A stretch of 57,606 nt of DNA, from contig CAZNJB010000023.1 of the NCBI GenBank assembly GCA_964573255.1, positions 1 to 57,606 of the forward strand. Direction: 5' to 3'. The translations under genes and the position numbers were made by a program. Of the stretch, positions 36,294 through 44,717 are shown piece after piece (position 1 is the stretch's first letter; each line of letters starts with the position of its first letter). Under the pieces are notes generated by a model. The model had not been told where the DNA came from. It did no database searches and saw nothing but the letters and a program-made list of their open reading frames with translations. This stretch comes from CAYNUJ01 sp964573255. Lineage in GTDB: Bacteria; Bacteroidota; Ignavibacteria; Ignavibacteriales; Melioribacteraceae.

Positions 36294-37529
36294 ATGCCGA
36301 AATTCAAAAAAAACATACAATATTATAAATTCTGCACATATGGTTTTCTGAAAAACCTCCGTTTTTTCGAAGCATTTTTTATTCTCTTCCTTTTGGAAAA
36401 AGGAATGAGTTACACGGAAATAGGTCTATTATATGCAATTCGCGAAATTACTATCAACTTATTCGAAATTCCATCAGGTTTTATTGCCGATACTTACGGA
36501 AGAAAGAAATCGCTTGCAGGTTCATTTATTTTATATATTCTATCCTTTACAACTTTTTATTTATCATCCGGATTTTTCCTTTACGCGGCGGCGTTCATTT
36601 TATACGGCATAGGAGATTCATTCCGTACCGGCACGCATAAAGGAATGATAATGGATTATCTTAAACTGAATAAATGGGAAGATCAAAAGATTGCATATTA
36701 CGGTCACACACGCTCCTGGTCGCAACGAGGTTCGGCAATTTCTTCAATAATTGCAGGACTAATAGTATTTTATACAGGCTCGTATCAAACAATATTTATT
36801 TATTCAATTGCCCCATATTTAATAAACTTCCTGCTCATACTCTCCTATCCTGTCGAAATCGATCTTTCTTCGAAAAGGAAGGATCAAAAACAACCCGGAC
36901 TAATTGATACCTTCAAAGTATTTTTAAAAACGATTAAGAACCGGAAAGTGTTTGCAATTTTGAATTCTTCCGCACTTCATTCAGCTTATTTGAGTGCAAT
37001 AAAGGATTATATTCAACCCTTAATGGTGAGTTTTGCCGCAGCAATTCCTTTAATGATTAACTCCGAACCGAAACAGAAAAACGGTTTAATTATTGGTATA
37101 CTCTACTTTTTTATTTATTTAATGAACTCCTATGCCTCTGCATCTGCCGGTAGGATAGAGAAAGGGAGAAAAATAGACCTCACCTTCTTAACTTTGGTAA
37201 TTGGTTTTGCGGCTGGTATTCTATCCGGTGTGTTTTACAATTTTGAAATTTTTACTCTGTCAATCGGAGCATTTATTCTTATCTATTTAATAGAAAATAT
37301 ACGCAAACCGATTCTTACCGGATATATTTCGGATAATGTTTCCAACGAAATTTTGGTATCCGTTATTTCCGCACAATCCCAACTCAAAACATTAATGACG
37401 TCGATAATAGCCTTCGTTTTCGGATTTTTCTCGGATCAATTCGGTATTGGTAATTCGCTAATTATTACTTCCGGTGCGCTTTTACTCTTTAGCTTCTTTA
37501 TAAAAAGTTTTTCCGTCAACAAACAATAA
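36294..37529 (+). CDS. MFS transporter
   Basis: 411-residue integral membrane protein with about 12 hydrophobic segments. The N-terminal half has EIPSGFIADTYGRKKSLAGS, the MFS motif A loop between helices 2 and 3, and a basic/acidic central loop separates the two halves. Substrate cannot be inferred; close family members are annotated as putative drug or sugar efflux. It is divergent from dnaG and monocistronic. Confidence 0.85.
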   Translation: MPKFKKNIQYYKFCTYGFLKNLRFFEAFFILFLLEKGMSYTEIGLLYAIREITINLFEIPSGFIADTYGRKKSLAGSFILYILSFTTFYLSSGFFLYAAAFILYGIGDSFRTGTHKGMIMDYLKLNKWEDQKIAYYGHTRSWSQRGSAISSIIAGLIVFYTGSYQTIFIYSIAPYLINFLLILSYPVEIDLSSKRKDQKQPGLIDTFKVFLKTIKNRKVFAILNSSALHSAYLSAIKDYIQPLMVSFAAAIPLMINSEPKQKNGLIIGILYFFIYLMNSYASASAGRIEKGRKIDLTFLTLVIGFAAGILSGVFYNFEIFTLSIGAFILIYLIENIRKPILTGYISDNVSNEILVSVISAQSQLKTLMTSIIAFVFGFFSDQFGIGNSLIITSGALLLFSFFIKSFSVNKQ

Positions 37530-37596
37530 ATCGAGTTATTTTGAGTGTTATCGAGTTCTCTTTTATCATTCATAAAAATTAAAATCTATTTACCTC

Positions 37597-37610
37597 TTAT
37601 CCCGGGATAA
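37597..37610. promoter_or_regulatory. Perfect palindrome upstream of the DJ-1-like gene
   Basis: TTATCCCGGGATAA, a 14-base perfect dyad, 50 bases upstream of the -7 element of the DJ-1-like gene. Could be an operator or part of the MFS 3' end. No T-run follows, so a terminator is unlikely. Confidence 0.35.
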
Positions 37611-37659
37611 TTAATTTATTATTTACTCTTATTAAAATATTATCCTCATTCATTTTTCA

Positions 37660-37667
37660 TATATTTG
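37660..37667 (+). promoter_or_regulatory. Bacteroidota-type -7 element of the DJ-1-like gene
   Basis: TATATTTG, identical to that of pepP and hslVU, 25 bases before the TTG start. No -33 match found. Confidence 0.4.
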
Positions 37668-37691
37668 CGTAACAAAAAAAAACGGTAAAAG

Positions 37692-38204
37692 TTGAAAAGA
37701 AGAAGCGTATTAATTGTAATTGCATCTAAAGACTTTAATGAAACGGAATTTTTAACGGTAAAAAATGAACTGTTAAAAAACGGTATCGCCGTTTTCGTTG
37801 CATCTGATTCCCACGGTTTGTGCACCGGAGATAAGGGAATGAAAATAAAAGCGGATGTTCATTTTTACAACATGAATCACCGTAATTTCGATGCAATCAT
37901 ATTGATTGGCGGTAAAGGAATTATTAATTATTTAGGCAATGAAATATTGCTTAAAACTATTCGTTCATTTTTTAATGATAAAAAAATCACGGCTTCAATT
38001 TGCGCTGCCGGTTTGGTTCTTGCAAAAGCAAATATTTTAACTGATGCTTTTATAACAGGTTACACCGATATCAAAACTGAAATTGAAAAATATGGTGTTA
38101 ATTATGTAGATGAACCGGTTGTAATTCATAAAAATATTATCACCGGAAAAGGACCTTCGGAAGCGCTTGAATTTTCCAATGCATTAGTGAATGCATTGAA
38201 ATAG
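37692..38204 (+). CDS. DJ-1/PfpI family protein (TTG start)
   Basis: 170-residue class I glutamine amidotransferase-like protein. The nucleophile elbow carries Cys in ITASICAAGLVLAKA (about residue 100), and the conserved Glu is in FNETEF near the N-terminus, both DJ-1/PfpI hallmarks. Activity may be protein deglycase, glyoxalase or peptidase; not readable. The TTG start gives KRRSVLIVIAS, the expected family N-terminus; there is no strong ribosome site. ispG follows 33 bases downstream, so co-transcription is likely. Confidence 0.8.
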   Translation: MKRRSVLIVIASKDFNETEFLTVKNELLKNGIAVFVASDSHGLCTGDKGMKIKADVHFYNMNHRNFDAIILIGGKGIINYLGNEILLKTIRSFFNDKKITASICAAGLVLAKANILTDAFITGYTDIKTEIEKYGVNYVDEPVVIHKNIITGKGPSEALEFSNALVNALK

Positions 38205-38237
38205 TTTGCCGGTTAACATTTAATCAGAAAGAAAATT

Positions 38238-40163
38238 ATGTCTAAAATATATTGCAGTAGTCTTACAAAATATTCGCGTTTCGTAACGAGAGAAGTAAAA
38301 ATTGGCGATATACCGCTCGGCGGCAATAATCCCATTCGCATTCAATCGATGACAACAACCAATACGATGGATACTATTGCCACGGTTGAACAAACTATTA
38401 GAATGGTAAACGCCGGATGCGAATATGTAAGAATAACTGCTCCGAGTAAAAACGAGGCGGAAAATTTACGCAATATAAAAAACGAACTGAGAAAGCGTGG
38501 ATATAACGTTCCTTTGATTGCGGATATTCATTTCACGCCAAATGCTGCAGAAATTGCCGCTCGAATTGTTGAGAAGGTCAGGATTAATCCCGGGAATTAT
38601 GCGGACAAAAAGAAATTCGAAATTATTGAATATACGGAATCGCAATACAACGATGAACTCGAGCGGATAAGGGAAAAATTTCTGCCGTTGATTAAAATAT
38701 GCAAGGAATACGGAACCGCGATGCGCATCGGAACAAATCACGGTTCGTTATCAGATAGAATTATGAGCCGTTACGGAGATACACCGCTCGGAATGGTTGA
38801 ATCCGCTTTGGAATTTATTCGAATTTGCGAAGATGAAAATTACCACAACATTGTCCTTTCTATGAAAGCAAGTAATCCGAAGGTAATGGTTCAAGCCTAT
38901 CGCTTATTAGTAAATAAAATGATTGAAGAGGGAATGAACTATCCACTACATCTTGGGGTTACTGAAGCCGGTGAAGGAGAAGACGGAAGAATTAAATCTG
39001 CTGTTGGAATAGGAACATTGCTCGAAGACGGTTTAGGAGATACAATAAGAGTCTCTTTAACCGAAGAACCCGAAAAAGAAGTACCAGTGGCTATTGCCTT
39101 GGCAAGACGTTATGAAAATAGAAAGGCGGAGCAAACTATTCCCGATGTAAACACAATCCCTTATAATCCTTTCGAATATAAAAAACGGCAAACTGTTTCA
39201 ACCGCTACTGTAGGCGGAGATAACACGGCAAAAGTAATTGCTGATTTTAGCGAACTGAAAAAATTATCCTTTTCGGATTTCGCTCAAATCGGATACGATT
39301 ATTCTGCCGAATTGGATAAATGGCATATAAACGATGTTGCAGCGGACTTTGTTTATTTGGGAAGCGAATCCCACTCCTTCCCGTTGCCGCAAGGTTTAAA
39401 ACCGATATACGATTATAACACTTGGATAAAATTACAGGACGAAGATTCATTCCCACTACTTTATTATGGCGATCTTAGCAATGTTTCTGAACTTCATCCG
39501 GAACTCAATTTTATAATAGTAAACATCGATGATGTATTTACAGAAGAATTTGAAGAAAAAATAAAACAGAACAATTTCTGTTTAGTATTGGAACCTAAAA
39601 CCACAAATGTAATGCCCGAACTTAGGCGCATTTTTATAGAATTAGTCAACAAAAACATTACTAATCCAGTAATCGTTAAACTCAAATATGATTCTCTCAC
39701 ATCGGATGAATTTATGCTTTACTCCTCCACAGATATCGGTGGATTACTGATTGACGGATTCGGTGACGGGGTATGGGTAAAATTCGGTGGAAGAGAAGAT
39801 CTGAATTTAATCAATAGAACATTATTCGGAATCCTCCAAGCTGCAAGAGTAAGAATATCAAAAACAGAATATATTGCATGTCCATCGTGCGGAAGAACTT
39901 TATTCGACTTGGTTGAAGTAACAAATAAAATCCGAGAAAGAACCGAACATCTTAAAGGTGTTAAAATCGGTATTATGGGATGTATTGTTAACGGACCGGG
40001 CGAAATGGCCGATGCAGATTACGGTTATGTCGGTTCAGGACCCGGGAAAATAACTCTTTATCGCGGTAAAGAAGTTGTAAAACGTGCCGTTCCTTCCAAC
40101 GAAGCCGTTGATCAATTAATTCAATTGATTAAAGAAGACGGAAATTGGAAAGACAAAAACTGA
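38238..40163 (+). CDS. ispG: 4-hydroxy-3-methylbut-2-enyl diphosphate synthase, long three-domain form
   Basis: Penultimate MEP-pathway step, converting MEcPP to HMBPP using a 4Fe-4S cluster. N-terminal TIM barrel: GGNNPIRIQSMTTTNTMDT. C-terminal cluster domain: CPSCGRTLFDL (two Cys) and GIMGCIVNGPGEMADADYGYVG (third Cys plus the family signature). 641 aa, against about 360-370 for the E. coli form; the extra ~250 residues (about 300-540) form the insertion domain typical of plant, Chlamydia and Bacteroidota IspG. Follows the DJ-1-like gene. Confidence 0.96.
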   Translation: MSKIYCSSLTKYSRFVTREVKIGDIPLGGNNPIRIQSMTTTNTMDTIATVEQTIRMVNAGCEYVRITAPSKNEAENLRNIKNELRKRGYNVPLIADIHFTPNAAEIAARIVEKVRINPGNYADKKKFEIIEYTESQYNDELERIREKFLPLIKICKEYGTAMRIGTNHGSLSDRIMSRYGDTPLGMVESALEFIRICEDENYHNIVLSMKASNPKVMVQAYRLLVNKMIEEGMNYPLHLGVTEAGEGEDGRIKSAVGIGTLLEDGLGDTIRVSLTEEPEKEVPVAIALARRYENRKAEQTIPDVNTIPYNPFEYKKRQTVSTATVGGDNTAKVIADFSELKKLSFSDFAQIGYDYSAELDKWHINDVAADFVYLGSESHSFPLPQGLKPIYDYNTWIKLQDEDSFPLLYYGDLSNVSELHPELNFIIVNIDDVFTEEFEEKIKQNNFCLVLEPKTTNVMPELRRIFIELVNKNITNPVIVKLKYDSLTSDEFMLYSSTDIGGLLIDGFGDGVWVKFGGREDLNLINRTLFGILQAARVRISKTEYIACPSCGRTLFDLVEVTNKIRERTEHLKGVKIGIMGCIVNGPGEMADADYGYVGSGPGKITLYRGKEVVKRAVPSNEAVDQLIQLIKEDGNWKDKN

Positions 40164-40268
40164 ATAATTATGGGATGTAAGTAAAATATTCAACAATCAG
40201 TGCATAATTTGTTTTTCACACAATTTGTAATTTGATATATTTCGACTCCAAAAAATAACGAGAGAAAA

Positions 40269-41609
40269 ATGAATATTCCTAAAGTAAGCGTAGCAATACT
40301 GCAATCTGAAGAAATTCGTTTTGAGTTATACGGTGATTTCAAATTAAACAACAATAGTAAAATCTACAGCGGTAAATTCGTTGCCCGCCTAATAAATGAT
40401 AAAATTAAAATCATCGGCAAAAACGAAGAATTTTATTTGAATGATGGTGAAGGATTTTATCCTACTGATCCGGACGGAGATACATTTGTAATAAAAGACG
40501 TTGTAATTGGTATAGACTTCCATTGGGAACAGAAAAAAAATCAACGATATAAAAGCACATTAAAATTTATAATAGAAGAAAATAAACTCACCGCAATCAA
40601 TGAACTCAATGTTGAAGATTATTTAATCAGCGTTATTTCGAGTGAGATGAGTGCAACAAGCTCAATAGAACTATTAAAGGCTCATGCCATAATTAGCAGA
40701 AGCTGGCTTCTCACTCAGATAAACAGAAGAAAATCAAAAGAAAGCGCAAAGCCTAAAGCAAATTTATTTGTAAACAATGAAGATGAAATCATTAAGTGGT
40801 ACGACAGGGAAGACCACACCAATTATGATGTTTGCGCGGATGATCACTGCCAAAGGTATCAAGGTATAACAAAGTTATTTGCACACAATGCACAAGAAGC
40901 AGTGGACTACACCCGCGGTATGGTACTTATGTACGAAGACGAAATTTGCGATGCGCGGTTCTCTAAATCTTGCGGTGGCATTTCAGAATCATTTGAAAAT
41001 GTTTGGGAGCCGGAAGAACATCCTTATCTAACTGCGATAGTGGATTACAAATACCTCCCCGATGAATTAGAAATTGATTTGCGGAAAGAAGAAAATGCAA
41101 TAAAGTGGATAAAAGCCAATCCACCTGCCTTTTGTAACACGACCAACGAAACAGCTTTATCTCAATTCTTAGTTGAATACGACAGAGAGACAAAAGATTT
41201 TTACCGTTGGCGCGTAGATTATACTCAAGAAGAGATTTCCGAACTAATTAAAGAAAAATCAGGGATCGATTTCGGTAAAATAAAGAAACTCATTCCTGTT
41301 GAGCGTGGTCTTTCCGGCAGATTGATTAAATTAAAAATTGTCGGAACAAAGCGAACTTTGACAATTGGAAAGGAACTTGAAATCAGGAAAATACTTTCCC
41401 CTTCTCACCTCTACAGCTCGGCAATAGTAATTGAAGAACACGATATAATCGATGAGATTCCCCAATCGTTCTCTATATTCGGAGCCGGCTGGGGACACGG
41501 CGTTGGCTTATGCCAAATCGGAGCTGCAGTAATGAGCGAAGAAGGATACAAGTTCGACGAAATATTGGCTCACTATTTTAAGAACACCCAAATTAAAAAG
41601 CTGTACTAA
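40269..41609 (+). CDS. SpoIID/LytB domain protein
   Basis: 446 aa. The SpoIID domain motifs are ELNVEDYLISVISSEMSATSSIELLKAHA (about 110-140; catalytic-type Glu) and the C-terminal FGAGWGHGVGLCQIGA. In sporulating bacteria SpoIID is a lytic transglycosylase acting on peptidoglycan stripped of its peptides; in non-sporulating Bacteroidota homologues are common and the role is unclear, presumably cell-wall remodelling. No obvious signal peptide is seen, which is odd for a wall enzyme. Its stop overlaps the GT4 start by one base. Confidence 0.85.
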   Translation: MNIPKVSVAILQSEEIRFELYGDFKLNNNSKIYSGKFVARLINDKIKIIGKNEEFYLNDGEGFYPTDPDGDTFVIKDVVIGIDFHWEQKKNQRYKSTLKFIIEENKLTAINELNVEDYLISVISSEMSATSSIELLKAHAIISRSWLLTQINRRKSKESAKPKANLFVNNEDEIIKWYDREDHTNYDVCADDHCQRYQGITKLFAHNAQEAVDYTRGMVLMYEDEICDARFSKSCGGISESFENVWEPEEHPYLTAIVDYKYLPDELEIDLRKEENAIKWIKANPPAFCNTTNETALSQFLVEYDRETKDFYRWRVDYTQEEISELIKEKSGIDFGKIKKLIPVERGLSGRLIKLKIVGTKRTLTIGKELEIRKILSPSHLYSSAIVIEEHDIIDEIPQSFSIFGAGWGHGVGLCQIGAAVMSEEGYKFDEILAHYFKNTQIKKLY

Positions 41610-42724
41610 TGAAAGTACTTTATTCCTGCCTCTCGCAAAGCTGGGGCGGAATGGAAATGTTTACCATTACAGCAGTCAATCAACTGCTTAAAAGAAATTT
41701 AAGCGTTGATTTGCTCTGTTATCCAAATTCCCGCATTCACCGGGAAGCCAGTAAACAAGGAATAAAATGCCATACAATAAAAGCTTCGTCTTACTTTCAT
41801 CCTTTACAAATAATAAAATTGTCTTCACTCATTAAAAAAGAAAAATTCGACCTTATACATTCGCAAGCATCAAAAGACTTATGGGTAATAGTCCCTGCCT
41901 TAAAACTAGTGGGGTTAACCATTCCTCTATTTATCACAAAGCAGGTTGGTTCTTTCATTGTAAAGAAAGATGCCTTGCATAAATTTATTTATAATCGTGT
42001 CACAAAAGCTTTCGCGATTAGTGAAGTAATAAAAAAGAATTTAATTGATACTACTCCTCTTTCTGAAAATAAAATCGAAATACTTCACAACGGAATTGTA
42101 GTTGACCGTTTTAATCCCTTAAAATCGAAACGGAATGAAGTAAGAAAAGAATTTAATATTGAAGCTAACGATATTGTAATCGGTATGTTAGCTCGATTTA
42201 GCTGGGGTAAAGGTCACGAAGAATTTCTATTCGCCGCCAAAGAGTTAATTAAGAAATATGATAACTTAAAATTTATGATTGTTGGCGAACCTTCCCGTGG
42301 TGAAGATGAATATGCACAAAAAATAAAATCTTTAGCGGAAGAATATGGATTGAAGGATACCGTAATATTTACAGGCTATAGAGCGGATACGCCAGATGTT
42401 CTTTCGGCAATGGATATATTTGCATTTCCGTCACATTCGGAAGCATTCGGCATCGCATTAGTTGAAGCAATGGCAATGGGGCTGCCAAGCGTTTGCTCCA
42501 ATAGCGACGGCGTTCTCGATATTGCGGTTGACAATGAAACGTCTTTCCTTTTTCAGAAGAAGGATGGAAAGGATCTTGCCAAAAAATTATCCGCATTAAT
42601 TGAAGACCCTCAACTTCGTTTACAGTTCGGTACAAAAGCAAGACAAAGAGTTATTGATAAATTCGATATTGAAATTCTAACCGATAAAGTAATTAACTAC
42701 TACCGCGAAGAACTAGCTAAGTAA
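41609..42724 (+). CDS. GT4 family glycosyltransferase
   Basis: 371-residue GT-B fold transferase. It has an N-terminal acceptor domain (SWGGMEMFTITAVNQLLKR) and a C-terminal nucleotide-sugar domain with VIGMLARFSWGKGHEEFLFAAKEL and the E-x7-E motif in HSEAFGIALVEAMAMGLPSV. Retaining mechanism expected, with cytoplasmic location. It probably works on a cell-envelope glycan or lipid; substrate unknown. Translationally coupled to the SpoIID gene, which suggests an envelope role. Confidence 0.88.
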   Translation: MKVLYSCLSQSWGGMEMFTITAVNQLLKRNLSVDLLCYPNSRIHREASKQGIKCHTIKASSYFHPLQIIKLSSLIKKEKFDLIHSQASKDLWVIVPALKLVGLTIPLFITKQVGSFIVKKDALHKFIYNRVTKAFAISEVIKKNLIDTTPLSENKIEILHNGIVVDRFNPLKSKRNEVRKEFNIEANDIVIGMLARFSWGKGHEEFLFAAKELIKKYDNLKFMIVGEPSRGEDEYAQKIKSLAEEYGLKDTVIFTGYRADTPDVLSAMDIFAFPSHSEAFGIALVEAMAMGLPSVCSNSDGVLDIAVDNETSFLFQKKDGKDLAKKLSALIEDPQLRLQFGTKARQRVIDKFDIEILTDKVINYYREELAK

Positions 42725-42818
42725 TTATTTACATTTCTTAAAGCATTGAATTACAATATAAAATCCTTTATTTTGAGCACCTCTTTTTTGCTTTATCTTT
42801 TTCCGTCTATCGAATGCT

Positions 42819-44630
42819 ATGATAAGAAAAATTATTTCAACAATATTGTTTGCATTTCTAATTTTCGTAATAATCACTTACGATAAGATGCAAGAAATCG
42901 GCGCTGGAATTGCCATAATTCTTATCGGCATGATATTCCTGGAAAAAGGATTTAAGTTTTTTACCGGCGGACCCTTAGAAGAGATATTAAAGAAATCATC
43001 CAATAAACTTTGGAAGAGTATCACTCTCGGAATTTTCTCAACAGCCATAACACAATCGAGCGGATTAATTTCAGTTATAGCAATATCTTTTATTAGTGCC
43101 GGCTTAATGGATTTATCCGGTGGTATAGGCGTAGTATTCGGCGCTAACATCGGAACAACAACAGGCGCTTGGTTAATTTCTCTATTCGGATTAAAATTTA
43201 AAATTTCCGCCTTCGCAATGCCATTTATAATTGTGGGCGCCGTTTTTCTACTGCGCAGCAGCAAAAAGGAAAGAAGCGTCGGTTATATATTGGCCGGTAT
43301 CGGATTCATATTCCTCGGTATCCATTTTCTTAAAGAAAGTTTCGATACATTTAAAGAGACAGTTAACTTAGCCGAATATTCAATGACCGGTTTTGCCGGA
43401 TTGATTGTCTATACTATCATAGGAATAATCATAACCGTAATCATGCAATCGAGCCATGCAACACTTGCGTTGGTTCTTACAGCTTTATCCGTAAATCAAA
43501 TTACTTATGAGAACGGTCTTGCCCTTGCGGTTGGCGCTAATATAGGAACTACGGTTGTCGCAATAATCGGTTCAATCAGTGCAAATGTTGACGGGAAAAG
43601 ACTTGCAGGAGCGCATCTTATTTTCAATGTGATAACTGCCATTATTGCGATTGCTTTTATGCATCACATTAGTCTGTTGGTCGATTATTTATCACTTCAA
43701 GTTGGCATTGCCTCAAACGATTACACGTTAAAGTTATCCATGTTTCACTCCCTCTTTAACGTAATAGGAATTGTAGTAATGATTCCCTTTATGCCGGTTT
43801 TAGTCAAGGCATTAAAGAAACTTATTAAGGATAAACCGGAAGGGGATATCGATCAACCCAGATACATAAGCAAATCAACAGGAAAATATACTCAAGCTGC
43901 ATTAGCAGCATCCTATAAAGAAGCAATGCATTTGTTCGACAATGCATTCGAAATAATAGCACACACACTTAACCTTCACCGGGGCGACATTCTATCGGAT
44001 AAGAAACTAAAGAAAATTGTTCGTGAGTCTTCCGCTCCTATGAAAGTAAATATAGATGAACTTTACTTCAAAAAGGTTAAGGGTATTTATAGCCAGATAA
44101 TTGAGTTTACAACACTTGCTCAGTCGGAAGAATTACCTGAAGAAGACGTTAAAAGATTCCACGAAATTAAACTTGCGTGCAGATATATTGTCGAAATAAT
44201 TAAAAGCCTTCGCAATTTACAATCAAATATGGCTAAATACATCGCCAATCATAACGAGGAAATGAAAAAGCAATACAATACTTTCCGTGTAATTATTTCC
44301 AAAATCATACGCGAAGTATATAAAGCTAAGTATGGCGAAGAGCTCGAAAAACGCAAAGAGAAACTCAGAAAATTACTTCAAAAAGCGGAAGATAACGACG
44401 TACTTGTTAATGGTATGCTCGACCATCTGATAAGGGAAAAACTAATCACCTCGGAAATGGCTTCCTCATTAATAAATGACAGTGCAACCGTAAAATTCAT
44501 CAGTAAGAATTTAATTAAAATCGCCGAACTTCTTTACTTAAGGTATGACACAGAATTATTAGGCGAACCTGTAAGAGACAGCAGAAGATTTGAAATTACA
44601 CTGCTCGAAGAACCGGATGTAGTTGAATAA
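42819..44630 (+). CDS. Na/Pi cotransporter family protein with PhoU-like tail
   Basis: 603 aa. The membrane part (about 1-330) has two inverted Na_Pi-cotransporter repeats with their QSS motifs, ITQSSGLISVIAISF and IMQSSHATLALVLTA, each preceded by GANIGTTTG or GANIGTTVV sequences. The cytoplasmic C-terminal part (about 370-600) is helical and PhoU-like. Likely imports phosphate with sodium, the tail possibly acting in regulation. Transcribed alone. Confidence 0.9.
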   Translation: MIRKIISTILFAFLIFVIITYDKMQEIGAGIAIILIGMIFLEKGFKFFTGGPLEEILKKSSNKLWKSITLGIFSTAITQSSGLISVIAISFISAGLMDLSGGIGVVFGANIGTTTGAWLISLFGLKFKISAFAMPFIIVGAVFLLRSSKKERSVGYILAGIGFIFLGIHFLKESFDTFKETVNLAEYSMTGFAGLIVYTIIGIIITVIMQSSHATLALVLTALSVNQITYENGLALAVGANIGTTVVAIIGSISANVDGKRLAGAHLIFNVITAIIAIAFMHHISLLVDYLSLQVGIASNDYTLKLSMFHSLFNVIGIVVMIPFMPVLVKALKKLIKDKPEGDIDQPRYISKSTGKYTQAALAASYKEAMHLFDNAFEIIAHTLNLHRGDILSDKKLKKIVRESSAPMKVNIDELYFKKVKGIYSQIIEFTTLAQSEELPEEDVKRFHEIKLACRYIVEIIKSLRNLQSNMAKYIANHNEEMKKQYNTFRVIISKIIREVYKAKYGEELEKRKEKLRKLLQKAEDNDVLVNGMLDHLIREKLITSEMASSLINDSATVKFISKNLIKIAELLYLRYDTELLGEPVRDSRRFEITLLEEPDVVE

Positions 44631-44717
44631 CACAAATAAACAAATTGAGGGTTATACTTATTTTAACTATTATTTGCATGTCCATTTAAACTTTTTGAGA
44701 GGAAAAATTTTTTATAT

